From UPXZ01 sp964498765 (GTDB taxonomy: Bacteria > Bacteroidota > Bacteroidia > Bacteroidales > Paludibacteraceae), in contig CAZCIU010000011.1 of assembly GCA_964498765.1 (NCBI GenBank), positions 1 to 55,160 of the forward strand: DNA of 55,160 nt, read 5' to 3'. The notes below the pieces were generated by a model. The model worked only from the letters and a program-made list of their open reading frames with translations, had not been told where the DNA came from and searched no databases. Below, piece by piece: positions 31,938 to 40,904 of the stretch (positions are counted from its first letter, which is position 1; the number at the start of each line of letters is the position of its first letter). Position numbers and translations under genes: made by a program.

Positions 31938-33008
31938 ATGAAAACAACACCTTTTACTGACACTCACATTGCTTTGGGTGCAAAAATGCACGAATTTGCA
32001 GGCTACAATATGCCGATAGAATACAGCGGCATCAACGATGAACATATCACCGTTCGCAATGCGGTGGGCGTTTTTGACGTGTCGCACATGGGCGAAATCT
32101 GGGTTAAAGGCCCTAAAGCATTGGATTTATTGCAACGAGTTTGCTCTAATGACGCTTCAAAACTGACCGTTGGTCAAGCTCAATACACTTATTTTCCGAA
32201 CGGAAACGGCGGAATTGTAGATGATATTATCGTTTATTATTTCGAGCCGGAAAAATATATGTTGGTTGTGAATGCTTCTAACATCGAAAAAGACTGGAAT
32301 TGGTTGGTAAAAAACAACACATTCGGCGCAGAACTCGAAAATGCATCTGATAAAACGGCTCAATTGGCTGTACAAGGTCCAAAAGCTGTGGAATTATTAC
32401 AAAAACTGACTTCCGTAAATTTGGCTGAAGTGCCTTATTACCATTTTACAGTTGGTGATTTCGCAGGCGTGGACAATGTGATATTATCCAACACAGGTTA
32501 CACTGGTTCGGGCGGTTTTGAACTTTATTTCTATCCTGAAAACGGAATGCAAATTTGGAACGCCTTGTTTGAAATCGGAAAAGAATTTGGCATCAAACCA
32601 ATCGGATTAGGCGCGAGAGATACTTTGCGTTTAGAAAAAGGTTTCTGCTTGTACGGCAATGATATTGATGATACGACTTCCCCACTTCAAGCCGGTTTGG
32701 GATGGATTACAAAATTTGTTGACGGCAAAGATTTTATTGACCGTGAGCGTTTGGAACAAGAAAAAGCCGAAGGTTTGAAACGCAAATTAGTTCGTTTCGA
32801 GTTGCAGGAACGCGGAATTCCTCGTCACGGCTACGAAATTGTAAATGCTGCGGATGAAGTAATTGGACAAGTAACTTCCGGTACAATGCTTCCGGAAAGC
32901 AAAATCGGAATGGGATTGGGCTATGTAAACGCTCCTTATTTCAAAAACGGTGAAACAATTTTTGTAAAAATCAGAAATAAAAATATCGAAGCAAAAATCG
33001 TAAAATAG
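31938..33008 (+). CDS. gcvT: Aminomethyltransferase (glycine cleavage T protein)
   Basis: A 356-residue cytoplasmic enzyme that transfers the aminomethyl carbon of glycine to tetrahydrofolate and releases ammonia. The N-terminal FAGYNMPIEY and FDVSHMGEIWVKGP blocks, the LTVGQAQYTYFPNGNGGIVDDIIVY stretch and IGLGARDTLRLEKGF near residue 225 are classic. Length is normal. The other glycine-cleavage genes are not in the window. Linkage to a dipeptidyl peptidase suggests a role in amino-acid catabolism. Confidence 0.96.
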   Translation: MKTTPFTDTHIALGAKMHEFAGYNMPIEYSGINDEHITVRNAVGVFDVSHMGEIWVKGPKALDLLQRVCSNDASKLTVGQAQYTYFPNGNGGIVDDIIVYYFEPEKYMLVVNASNIEKDWNWLVKNNTFGAELENASDKTAQLAVQGPKAVELLQKLTSVNLAEVPYYHFTVGDFAGVDNVILSNTGYTGSGGFELYFYPENGMQIWNALFEIGKEFGIKPIGLGARDTLRLEKGFCLYGNDIDDTTSPLQAGLGWITKFVDGKDFIDRERLEQEKAEGLKRKLVRFELQERGIPRHGYEIVNAADEVIGQVTSGTMLPESKIGMGLGYVNAPYFKNGETIFVKIRNKNIEAKIVK

Positions 33009-33032
33009 ATTTCCCCTCGAATTGATAAAGAA

Positions 33033-33069
33033 AAAAATAAGAGTGCAGGTTTGCACTCTTATTTTTTTT
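33033..33069. terminator. Bidirectional terminator
   Basis: A 15-bp stem AAAAATAAGAGTGCA / TGCACTCTTATTTTT with a 4-base loop and flanking A and T tracts separates gcvT from the convergent peptidase gene. Confidence 0.92.
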
Positions 33070-33089
33070 ACTTTCTGATAATCAGGCTC

Positions 33090-35141
33090 TTATTTCACAG
33101 TTTTCAAAGCATCGCTTACAGCATTCAGAAGTGGTTCGGTAGAAATTTCTTTGCCTACCGCGTTTTTCATCCAAAGCTGCGGAATGATGCGACCTTGCGT
33201 GTACATTCGTTGCATTTCATCGGCCATATTTTTATTTTTCATAGCCTGCTCCACTTGGAATGAAATCAAATGACCGATAGGATAATAAGACAAATAAAGC
33301 GGATAATCAATCATGTGCGAATAAATTCCAAGAATTGGTTCATCTTTTCCGCCCAAAATTCCGGCGTAATATTCATTCCAGATTTTCTTGGCTTCACTGA
33401 TAACTGCTTCTTTCAGTTGAGCCGGAGTTGCATTCGGATTGGCGTACATCCATTCCCACACAGCAATATCCACCAGCGCGACACCCATAATTTCGTAGCT
33501 CGACCAGAAATTATCCAAAGCCAAATACGCATCAGCATCAGGATTAGCGTTTTTCATTCCCAGCAATTCTAAATCACGCTTTTGGAACATAAAAGCAACC
33601 GCTTCGGTAAACGCGTTGTTTGGAACGCCATTCAGCATCCAATAATCCACATCATTCAGCGTGATGGTCTGCTCTACATTATGCCCGTATTCGTGAACGG
33701 CAATGTTGTAACCTTTGTAATCCATTCCATTTTCGCCAATTCGAGTACGCAATCGCGCTTTATCGCCTCGCATCACAGCACCCCAAGCGTGTCCTGCTCC
33801 GGTGGATGGATCTACCTGCACAAGTGATGCAATTTCTTTAGCTTTATCCGCTTTCCAACCCAATTTCACCAAAATATTAGCCAAATCATTCTCAAATGCC
33901 ATCGGGTTGGGATATTTAGCTGCCGTAATTTTTGTCAAATCATCTTCTGCCATCGTTCCGCGAGCTTTGAATCCGTTGTACCAAATATCATAAGGACGAA
34001 GTTCACGACCCAATCTTGACTGGATAAGAGCAGCCACTTCTTTCACTTGCGGCGACGAAAGTAAAGTGCGGAATAGTTGCTGAACGTCCTTTTGCGGAAT
34101 TTCCATTGTTTCATCAAAATTTCGTGACATTGCTGTTGGGTAATGCGTGGAATATACATCTAATGCACTGATTGCTTTATAGTTGCCAAGCAAAGTTGCA
34201 TAACGCACATCCGCTTCCGGCGTAGCAGTTGCTTCTGTACCGTTTTGGAAAATTTGATTGGATTTTGGGTTCCAGGTATAATCGCCGCTATTAATTACCT
34301 GGCTCGGAATTGTCTGATCGATAATGCGTTGCATTACATTATAAATCATTTCTTGCTTCTCAAAACCATTTATTGTATCTGCGTAATTTGATTTCAGCTC
34401 ATCCCGAAGCCCCCAGTGGGTAATCAGCTTCATATCAGCAGGAAACATCGTTTTTCCTTCATCATTCAGCAGATTTCCCATAAAAATATTATAATTTGAA
34501 ATATAATTGTCGGCATCCGATAGCGTTTTGGACGAATGCTGACGAATTTCGGCAGGAATGCGAGAAGTAAACCGGTCGCCCATACGAGCATACGCCCACT
34601 CTTTTCTGCTCCAATTTTCACCTAATTGTGTTTTTTCTTCCAAAGAATAAAACGGGAAATTTAGCGCAGTAATAAAGGCGATTTTATTGTCGTACAAATC
34701 GCTATCAATATGTGCAGCAGCATCATATCCGGCAAAAATCAAATCAATCGGAGATGAATCGATTCCGGTCATTTGCACCGGTTCTTTCAGTTTCACATCT
34801 ACTTGGTGCATTGCGCCGCTGATAGCTTCAAAGTTGCGTTCCAATCGGCTATACAGCTTATCAAGTTCTACAGTATCCGCAACGAAATAAGTTTTGCAAA
34901 ACGCAGCAAATTCATCTGAAGTTCCATCGGTTTCTTGCCACAAAGCAGCTGCCTGCTGCACACCACGCTCAACGCGCAATTTGTGGTTTTCGCCCAAGCT
35001 GTCAAGCAAAGATTTCGTAATTGTTTCTACTGTTTTAACAGGAATAATGTCCTTTTTCATCGTCGTTTTTTCGGTTTTCTGACAGCTAAAAGCCATCGTA
35101 ATGATACTCACAATGAGCATAAAATAAAATGTTTTTCTCAT
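33090..35141 (-). CDS. Lipoprotein zinc metallopeptidase (gluzincin, HExxH)
   Basis: A 683-residue exported lipoprotein with lipobox MAFSC near residue 20. The zinc motif is HEYGH (H483, E484, H487), and the probable third ligand is the Glu in NNAFTEAVAF about 25-30 residues later; this is the gluzincin layout. The large helical N-terminal region resembles M2/M3-type dipeptidases in general shape, but I cannot place it in a named family. It probably cuts peptides at the outer membrane or in the periplasm. ATG at 35141 is chosen because a -7 box overlaps the alternative start at 35171. Confidence 0.75.
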   Translation of the reverse strand: MRKTFYFMLIVSIITMAFSCQKTEKTTMKKDIIPVKTVETITKSLLDSLGENHKLRVERGVQQAAALWQETDGTSDEFAAFCKTYFVADTVELDKLYSRLERNFEAISGAMHQVDVKLKEPVQMTGIDSSPIDLIFAGYDAAAHIDSDLYDNKIAFITALNFPFYSLEEKTQLGENWSRKEWAYARMGDRFTSRIPAEIRQHSSKTLSDADNYISNYNIFMGNLLNDEGKTMFPADMKLITHWGLRDELKSNYADTINGFEKQEMIYNVMQRIIDQTIPSQVINSGDYTWNPKSNQIFQNGTEATATPEADVRYATLLGNYKAISALDVYSTHYPTAMSRNFDETMEIPQKDVQQLFRTLLSSPQVKEVAALIQSRLGRELRPYDIWYNGFKARGTMAEDDLTKITAAKYPNPMAFENDLANILVKLGWKADKAKEIASLVQVDPSTGAGHAWGAVMRGDKARLRTRIGENGMDYKGYNIAVHEYGHNVEQTITLNDVDYWMLNGVPNNAFTEAVAFMFQKRDLELLGMKNANPDADAYLALDNFWSSYEIMGVALVDIAVWEWMYANPNATPAQLKEAVISEAKKIWNEYYAGILGGKDEPILGIYSHMIDYPLYLSYYPIGHLISFQVEQAMKNKNMADEMQRMYTQGRIIPQLWMKNAVGKEISTEPLLNAVSDALKTVK

Positions 35142-35170
35142 CAGAATTGATTTTAAATGTTTGGAAAACA

Positions 35171-35178
35171 CAAAGGTA
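35171..35178 (-). promoter_or_regulatory. -7 box for the metallopeptidase gene
   Basis: On the minus strand this reads TACCTTTG, 29 bases before the ATG at 35141. It excludes the longer start. No -33 match. Confidence 0.5.
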
Positions 35179-35271
35179 GAGAATTTTTTGGAATTACAGT
35201 TTTATATAATTTAGGATTTCTATCGATTTAAAAAGCTGCTATTGAATAAGTGTTAAACAATTTCAAATTTC

Positions 35272-35302
35272 TTGCTTGAAAATAAGATATTTGATACTTT
35301 TG
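35272..35302 (+). promoter_or_regulatory. Bacteroidota promoter for the 164-aa exported protein
   Basis: CTTG with TTG at 35272-35274, a 20-nt spacer and TACTTTTG (35295-35302). The ATG is 17 bases downstream. Confidence 0.65.
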
Positions 35303-35319
35303 AATAAAAAATTTGCCTT

Positions 35320-35814
35320 ATGAGAAAATTTATTTTAAGCCTTTCTGCTTTAGTTTTGATTTCGGCAACCATTGCTGCCCAAAACAAATTAAATCTGAAA
35401 AAAATGGAAGATTGTGCCGGAATAAATGACAGCACTTTTATCCTAAAACTCCAAGCATTTTCCAAGGACAGTTTAGCGAAATTCGATTTCAACAAAAACT
35501 TCAAACTGGACAGCTTGAAGCTGAATAAAAAATACCTTGACGAAATTTTGAAGTACAAAGATTTGGGCTTCGATTTTTCAAAAGACACAGCTATGCTTCA
35601 ACTTAAAAATCTGCCAAAATTTGATTACAAAAAAGAAGCGAAGAAATATCAGGAACTTGCTCAAAATTATCAATCGAAAAATTCTATCAAATACAATATG
35701 CCAATCTACATACCAAAAGAAAGCATTTTTATGCCCAACTTGAAAGTTGAGAGTAAAGATAAAATGCCGATTTTGAAACTCAGTGAAGAAAAACAAAAAA
35801 ACGCTTCAAAGTGA
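35320..35814 (+). CDS. Exported protein of unknown function
   Basis: A 164-residue protein with a clear signal peptide (MRKFILSLSALVLISATIAAQ, cut after residue ~20). The mature part is Lys/Leu/Asp-rich with repeated F-D-F and L-K-L steps (LAKFDFNKNFKLDSLKLNKKYL), suggesting amphipathic secondary structure. No catalytic motif or known family was recognised. It has its own promoter and a bidirectional terminator, so it is a single-gene unit. Confidence 0.7.
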   Translation: MRKFILSLSALVLISATIAAQNKLNLKKMEDCAGINDSTFILKLQAFSKDSLAKFDFNKNFKLDSLKLNKKYLDEILKYKDLGFDFSKDTAMLQLKNLPKFDYKKEAKKYQELAQNYQSKNSIKYNMPIYIPKESIFMPNLKVESKDKMPILKLSEEKQKNASK

Positions 35815-35831
35815 TTGAATTTCAATTATAC

Positions 35832-35868
35832 AAAAAATCCATTTGAATGATTTCAAATGGATTTTTTT
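35832..35868. terminator. Bidirectional terminator
   Basis: AAAAAATCCATTTGA pairs with TCAAATGGATTTTTT around a short loop. It separates two convergent exported-protein genes. Confidence 0.92.
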
Positions 35869-35892
35869 ATTTTATTTTCTTCGATTTAAGAA

Positions 35893-36399
35893 TTATGGTT
35901 TAATTGGAAATTCGAGTATTAAACCTGCATCATTCGGAATATTCGCCGCATCCGAAGTAATCATAAATTCAATTTTGACTTTATCACGTGCTTCTTTCGC
36001 AACGAATTTGAACGGATAATTCATCCAGGCTGTATTGTCATAAAATCGAATTCTTCCGTTTTGAAAATCCGATGACGGATCAAAGTATTTTGCAATTGTA
36101 TCAACAACCAAAAGCTCAATTCCTGAATTCGCCGGAATGACATAATCAAATGTTTTCAATTTATTAGAAAATGAATCGGCGGTAACAAAAACAGTAACCG
36201 TATCATTTACATGCAGGGAATCAAAAGCGATATTGCCCTCCTGCGTAATTTTCATTGCTAAAACGCTGTCTGTATTAATATAAGCAGGATTTACTATTGC
36301 AATTCTTGGTGAATAATTCGATTCTCCACCCAATTTACACGCCGTAAAACCAAAACTAAGTATCAACGTGAAAATGATTAGAAATAATTTAGATCGCAT
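35893..36399 (-). CDS. Putative lipoprotein, unknown function
   Basis: A 168-residue lipoprotein with signal peptide and lipobox (LSFGFTAC, Cys21). The mature domain has alternating beta-strand-like segments (DTVTVFVTADSF, GIELLVVDTIAKYF, KVKIEFMITSDA) and looks like a small beta-sandwich. The family is not recognised. It stands alone, upstream of the convergent terminator. The tRNA gene lies about 110 bp upstream on the same strand. Confidence 0.7.
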   Translation of the reverse strand: MRSKLFLIIFTLILSFGFTACKLGGESNYSPRIAIVNPAYINTDSVLAMKITQEGNIAFDSLHVNDTVTVFVTADSFSNKLKTFDYVIPANSGIELLVVDTIAKYFDPSSDFQNGRIRFYDNTAWMNYPFKFVAKEARDKVKIEFMITSDAANIPNDAGLILEFPIKP

Positions 36400-36475
36400 A
36401 ATATTTATATTTTAATTGTTTTCAAACTCTTGATTATCAACAAAATTTAAGCCAAAAAATCAGCTTATATTTACT

Positions 36476-36508
36476 AAAAAAGAGAACCTCAATCTGGATC
36501 CTCTTTGA
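36476..36508 (-). terminator. Possible tRNA terminator (weak)
   Basis: On the minus strand AAAGAG pairs with CTCTTT, with an internal loop and a 2-bp inner stem, followed by a T-rich run. It starts directly after the tRNA 3' end. Confidence 0.4.
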
Positions 36509-36510
36509 AA

Positions 36511-36586
36511 TGGTCGGGATGACTGGATTCGAACCAGCGACCTCGTCGTCCCGAACGACGCACGCTACCAACTGCGCTACATCCCG
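36511..36586 (-). tRNA. tRNA-Pro (CGG)
   Basis: A 76-nt cloverleaf on the minus strand. The acceptor CGGGATG pairs with CATCCCG. The D arm is GCGC-AGTTGGTA-GCGT. The anticodon stem is CGTCG/CGACG with loop TTCGGGA, giving anticodon CGG (codon CCG). The T arm contains GGTTCGAATCC, and a CCA end is encoded. A -7 box lies 22 bases upstream. Confidence 0.93.
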
Positions 36587-36607
36587 ATTTGCGTAAATTT
36601 GTGAATG

Positions 36608-36615
36608 CAAAATTA
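36608..36615 (-). promoter_or_regulatory. -7 box for tRNA-Pro
   Basis: On the minus strand this reads TAATTTTG, 21 bases before the tRNA 5' end. No -33 partner is obvious. Confidence 0.45.
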
Positions 36616-36749
36616 CGCTATTTTATCAATATTAGAAAAAGAATTCGATAAATTTTTAACTAAAAAATTTCGAGATAATATATTCACGACAATCTGTCAT
36701 TTCATCGTTTATTAAGCTTCTGTAACACACGCACCAAAAGTATTTTTTG

Positions 36750-36757
36750 TATCTTTG
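36750..36757 (+). promoter_or_regulatory. -7 box for the HAD-porin-hisDC run
   Basis: TATCTTTG just upstream of the HAD gene. It overlaps the longest possible reading frame start at 36747, so translation must begin further in (36762, 36774 or 36783). Confidence 0.5.
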
Positions 36758-36773
36758 CAAGATGAAACGAGAA

Positions 36774-37490
36774 ATGACAAATATGATTAAAAATTATTTA
36801 AAAAGAAACGATTTTCTTGAATTATCGCCAAAAGCAGTGTTTTTTGATATGGATGGCGTCCTTTTTGATTCAATGCCGAGCCATACCATTGCCTGGGTCA
36901 AAGCGATGAACGAATCAGGCTTGCCATTTACGCAGGAAGAGGCCTATTTATTTGAAGGTCAGCCGGGTGCAGACACAGTAAATCATGTATACAGAAAAGT
37001 TCACGGCAACGAATCCAACGAAGAAGAACGTGTAGCAATTTACAACCTTAAAGGCAAGTATTTCAATGAATTAGGCGAACCGAAACGAATGCCTTTTGCG
37101 CTGGAAATTACTAAAAAATTGAAAGAAAAAGGTTATTTGCTGTATGTAGTTACAGGTTCTGCACATCCTACTTTGATTGATAATATTCAGCATTATTTTC
37201 CGGATATTTTCCCGGCCGAAAACATTATTTCTGCCTTTGATGTACCCAAAGGCAAACCCAATCCCGATCCTTATTTGAAAGCCCTTGAAAAATCAAAAGT
37301 GAACGCTTGGGAAGCCATCGTGATAGAAAATGCACCGCTTGGCGTTCAGGCTTCATCGGCTGCACAGATTTTCACAATCGGCGTGAATACCGGGCCACTG
37401 GATAGAAATGTACTGGCTGACAATGGTGCTGATATGGTTCTTGACAGCATGGAAGAATTATTTGAGAAATGGGATAATTTTGATTTTTAA
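36774..37490 (+). CDS. HAD-superfamily phosphatase (beta-phosphoglucomutase-like)
   Basis: A 238-residue cytoplasmic HAD subfamily IA enzyme. Motif I is FFDMDGVLFDSMP (both aspartates present), motif II is VVTGSAHPT, and motif III/IV is PKGKPNPDPYL with IENAPLGVQAS. The helical cap follows motif I. Substrate is probably a sugar or other small phosphate. Because it lies upstream of hisD-hisC, a histidinol-phosphatase role is conceivable, but it does not resemble the HisB N-terminal domain. The start is uncertain by up to 4 codons because of the overlapping -7 box. The porin gene follows after 17 bp. Confidence 0.85.
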   Translation: MTNMIKNYLKRNDFLELSPKAVFFDMDGVLFDSMPSHTIAWVKAMNESGLPFTQEEAYLFEGQPGADTVNHVYRKVHGNESNEEERVAIYNLKGKYFNELGEPKRMPFALEITKKLKEKGYLLYVVTGSAHPTLIDNIQHYFPDIFPAENIISAFDVPKGKPNPDPYLKALEKSKVNAWEAIVIENAPLGVQASSAAQIFTIGVNTGPLDRNVLADNGADMVLDSMEELFEKWDNFDF

Positions 37491-37507
37491 CAATTTATAG
37501 CATACGA

Positions 37508-38515
37508 ATGAAAAGATTTTTAAGCCTTCAATTTTTACTAATTATCATTTTCACACTTTCGGCAAACGAGGCAGATTCTCTCAAAAAATACGCTCCTCAA
37601 GTGGAAGGTACCATTCGCGGAAAGTACGAGTACAACACCAATCTGGATGCACATCGATTTCAGGTGCGCAGCGCCCGATTTAGTGTGAATGGAAATCTCA
37701 GCAAAATCACTTCTTACAAAGCTGAAATCGACCTTTCGGACGAAGGCGTCACTAAAATGCTTGATGCTTATGTGCGATTAAAACCAATGGATTGGTTTTA
37801 TTTCACCATTGGTCAGCAAAAAATTCCATTTGGAACTGACAATCTGCGCTCGCCGCACATGCTATATTTTGCTAATCGTTCTTTTGTGGGAAAACAGCTT
37901 GTAAGCGGGCTTCGCGATGTGGGTGCTACCGCGCTTTTCCGCAATAAAAATGTGGTTCCGTTTGATTTTCAAATGGGAATTTACAACGGCGATGGACTTT
38001 ACAATCAGCAAGACTGGCAAACTACCATGAACTACGCTTTTCGTCTGGAAATTTTTCCGTTGGAAAATATGGAAATCAGTTTAAACTACAATTCCATCAA
38101 ACCGGAAGAACTGAGAATGAACTACTTAGACGTTGGAAGCTACATTGATATTAACAATTTGCATTTGGAAGGCGAATATATTTATAAAATGTACGCGGGA
38201 GACGTTTTTCCTGCAACACACTCCTACTCTATGTTTGCAGCTTATAATATTTGGCTGAACAAGAAAAATCTGAAGAAAATCACGCCGCTCGTTCGATTTG
38301 ATTCGATGACGGATAATAATAAAGGAAAATTGAATGCTCTGAACATGTATGCCGTGGATGATATTGCGCGTAAGCGCTTCACCACGGGACTTACCTTCAG
38401 TTTGAACAAACCATTTATCAACGATATTCGCTTAAATTATGAAAAATATTTTTATGCCGATAACGTTACAAACAAGGATGATAAATTGGTTTTAGAATTT
38501 GTAGTTCGTTTTTAA
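37508..38515 (+). CDS. Porin O/P-type outer-membrane channel
   Basis: A 335-residue outer-membrane beta-barrel with a signal peptide (MKRFLSLQFLLIIIFTLSANE). Alternating amphipathic strands start at VEGTIRGKYEYNT, with FQVRSARFSVNGNLSKITSYKAEIDLS and FYFTIGQQKIPFG resembling the phosphate-selective porin O/P family. It ends LVLEFVVRF, the typical terminal Phe signal. It should pass small anions such as phosphate or pyrophosphate; actual selectivity is inference. It lies between the HAD gene and hisD with short gaps. Confidence 0.85.
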   Translation: MKRFLSLQFLLIIIFTLSANEADSLKKYAPQVEGTIRGKYEYNTNLDAHRFQVRSARFSVNGNLSKITSYKAEIDLSDEGVTKMLDAYVRLKPMDWFYFTIGQQKIPFGTDNLRSPHMLYFANRSFVGKQLVSGLRDVGATALFRNKNVVPFDFQMGIYNGDGLYNQQDWQTTMNYAFRLEIFPLENMEISLNYNSIKPEELRMNYLDVGSYIDINNLHLEGEYIYKMYAGDVFPATHSYSMFAAYNIWLNKKNLKKITPLVRFDSMTDNNKGKLNALNMYAVDDIARKRFTTGLTFSLNKPFINDIRLNYEKYFYADNVTNKDDKLVLEFVVRF

Positions 38516-38529
38516 TTAGAAAAATAAGT

Positions 38530-39810
38530 ATGCAAATCATAAAATATCCCAGTCCGGATCAATGGTCAGAAATTCTTCAAAGACCTACTATCGATTTTTC
38601 CGTTTTGTACGATCAAGTAAGTGCCGTAATTGACGAAGTTCGTAAAAATGGTGATGATGCTTTACGCAGTTTCACGCAGAAATTTGACGGTGTTTCTATT
38701 GATAATCTGGAAGTTACTAAGGAGGAAATTGAAGACGCTGACAAACTGGTGCCTGTTGAACTCAAACAGGCCATTGAAATGGCACGCCGTAATATCTGGA
38801 AATTTCACTCTGAACAACAACGAGAATATCCTGAAATTCAGACTTCACCAGGAGTTTACTGCTGGCAAAAAGCTGTTCCAATTGAGAAAATCGGATTGTA
38901 CGTTCCGGGTGGAAGTGCGCCGCTTTTTTCTACGGTTTTGATGCTTGGAATTCCGGCTCAAATAGCTGAATGCAGGGAAATTGTACTTTGTACACCGCCG
39001 GACAAAGATGGAAAAATTCATCCGGCTACGCTTTATGCCGCAAAAATTGCTGGAATTCACCGAATTTTCAAAGTTGGCGGAGCGCAAGCTATTGCCGCAA
39101 TGGCTTATGGAACTACATCTGTTCCGAAAGTTTACAAGATTTTTGGACCGGGAAATCAATACGTTACCGCTGCCAAACAACTTGTTTCGCTGAACGCTGT
39201 AGCAATTGATATGCCGGCCGGACCTTCCGAAGTGGAAGTGTTGGCAGACGAATCGGCAAATCCGATTTTTGTTGCTTCAGATTTGCTTTCGCAAGCAGAA
39301 CACGGCGCTGATAGCCAAGCGATTTTGGTTACAACTTCTGAAAGACTGATTGATGAAGTTTTGGAACAAATAGAAATTCAAATCGAAAAGCTTCCAAGAA
39401 AAGAAATTGCTCGCAAAGCATTGGAACACAGCAAAATAATTCTAACTTCAAACATCGACGAAGCCATCGCTATCACTAACGAATACGCGCCAGAGCATTT
39501 GATTATTTCCACACGAGGATATATGGTTGTTGCTGAGCATATTACCAATGCTGGTTCGGTTTTTCTGGGAAATATGAGCCCGGAAAGTGCCGGAGATTAT
39601 GCCTCAGGAACCAACCACACACTGCCGACCAACGGCTTTGCAAAGGCTTACAGCGGCGTAAATCTATTCAGTTATTATAAAAAAATGACTTTTCAGCAAT
39701 TAACACCTGATGGTTTGACAAACATCAGCAATGCTGTGATTTTGATGGCAGAAAGCGAAGGATTGCAAGCGCACGCTAATGCAGTGAAATTGAGAATTGA
39801 AAGGCCATAA
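38530..39810 (+). CDS. hisD: Histidinol dehydrogenase
   Basis: A 426-residue cytoplasmic zinc enzyme for the last two oxidations of histidine synthesis (histidinol to histidine, NAD-dependent). The signature regions are IGLYVPGGSAPLFSTVLM near residue 120, VFKVGGAQAIAAMAYG, KIFGPGNQYVTAAK, IDMPAGPSEVEVLAD, SQAEHGADSQ with the catalytic His, EYAPEHLI, and GDYASGTNHTLPTNG. It lies 14 bp after the porin gene and 21 bp before hisC. hisG, usually just upstream in Bacteroidales, is absent. Confidence 0.96.
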   Translation: MQIIKYPSPDQWSEILQRPTIDFSVLYDQVSAVIDEVRKNGDDALRSFTQKFDGVSIDNLEVTKEEIEDADKLVPVELKQAIEMARRNIWKFHSEQQREYPEIQTSPGVYCWQKAVPIEKIGLYVPGGSAPLFSTVLMLGIPAQIAECREIVLCTPPDKDGKIHPATLYAAKIAGIHRIFKVGGAQAIAAMAYGTTSVPKVYKIFGPGNQYVTAAKQLVSLNAVAIDMPAGPSEVEVLADESANPIFVASDLLSQAEHGADSQAILVTTSERLIDEVLEQIEIQIEKLPRKEIARKALEHSKIILTSNIDEAIAITNEYAPEHLIISTRGYMVVAEHITNAGSVFLGNMSPESAGDYASGTNHTLPTNGFAKAYSGVNLFSYYKKMTFQQLTPDGLTNISNAVILMAESEGLQAHANAVKLRIERP

Positions 39811-39831
39811 TCGTGATTTTAACATACTTAA

Positions 39832-40875
39832 ATGAGTAAATATTTTAATCTGGCTAATTTGCTGCGCAAAAACATAGCCAATCTCGAACCCTATTCCAGC
39901 GCCCGCGACGAGTTCAAAGGCGAAGCTTCTGTATATCTCGATGCGAACGAAAGTCCTTACAATGCACCTTACAATCGCTATCCGGATCCGCTTCAACTGA
40001 AATTGAAGGAAGAAATCAGCAAAATAAAAGCTGTAGAAGTCGAAAATATATTTCTGGGAAATGGAAGTGACGAAGCTATCGATTTGGTTTACCGAGCTTT
40101 TTGTGAGCCGAGAAAAGACAATGTTGTTGCTATTGAGCCAACTTACGGCATGTATAAAGTCTGCGCCAACATCAACGACGTGGAATATCGCAAGGTTTTA
40201 CTGAATGATGAATTTCAGTTTTCAGCTGAAGATTTACTCGCCGCTACAGACCAAAACACAAAGGTAATCTGGCTTTGTTCGCCCAATAATCCGACCGGAA
40301 ATCTTCTTAATGAAGTGGAAATAGCAAAATTATTGGCTCTATTTCAAGGAATTATCGTGTTGGATGAAGCTTACATTGACTTTGCAAGCCGTGAGAGCTA
40401 CTCCAAAGTATTGGAAAATCACCCAAATCTCATTATTCTTCAAACTTTCTCGAAAGCTTGGGGAAGTGCTGCAATCCGCCTTGGGATGGCATTTGCATCC
40501 AAAGAAATCATCGCTGTTTTCAATAAAATTAAATATCCGTACAACGTCAATTTACTAACGCAAGAAAAAGCATTGGAAGCATTGGCCAATCAATATCAAG
40601 TAGAAAAATGGGTAAAAACTACGTTGGATGAACGGGAAAAATTGATTGAAAAACTCAGCCAACTGAAAATGGTGCGACACATTTATCCAACTGATGCGAA
40701 TTTTGTACTAGTAAAAGTGGATGACGCCAATGCAACCTACAAAAATTTGGTGGAAAAAGGCATAATTGTACGCAATCGGAGTTCGGTTTCGTTGTGCCTT
40801 GGTTGTCTGCGGATTACAATTGGAACAAATCAAGAAAATGATACATTAATCGAGGAATTAAAAAAATTGGATTAA
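39832..40875 (+). CDS. hisC: Histidinol-phosphate aminotransferase
   Basis: A 347-residue PLP enzyme (fold type I) that makes histidinol phosphate from imidazole acetol phosphate and glutamate. SVYLDANESPYNAPYNRYPDP near the N-terminus and FLGNGSDEAIDL are diagnostic. The PLP lysine is K208 in TFSKAWGSAAIRLG, and the C-terminal arginine sits in LRITIGTNQEN. It follows hisD closely. hisB, usually next, is replaced by an S9 peptidase gene. Confidence 0.95.
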   Translation: MSKYFNLANLLRKNIANLEPYSSARDEFKGEASVYLDANESPYNAPYNRYPDPLQLKLKEEISKIKAVEVENIFLGNGSDEAIDLVYRAFCEPRKDNVVAIEPTYGMYKVCANINDVEYRKVLLNDEFQFSAEDLLAATDQNTKVIWLCSPNNPTGNLLNEVEIAKLLALFQGIIVLDEAYIDFASRESYSKVLENHPNLIILQTFSKAWGSAAIRLGMAFASKEIIAVFNKIKYPYNVNLLTQEKALEALANQYQVEKWVKTTLDEREKLIEKLSQLKMVRHIYPTDANFVLVKVDDANATYKNLVEKGIIVRNRSSVSLCLGCLRITIGTNQENDTLIEELKKLD

Positions 40876-40904
40876 TTCCAAAATAATAAAAACAACATTT
40901 TATC

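Noticed and set aside
36774..37490. HAD protein as the missing HisB phosphatase
   Set aside because: Its cap and motif layout are beta-phosphoglucomutase-like (subfamily IA), unlike the HisB N-terminal domain. Kept only as a remote possibility.
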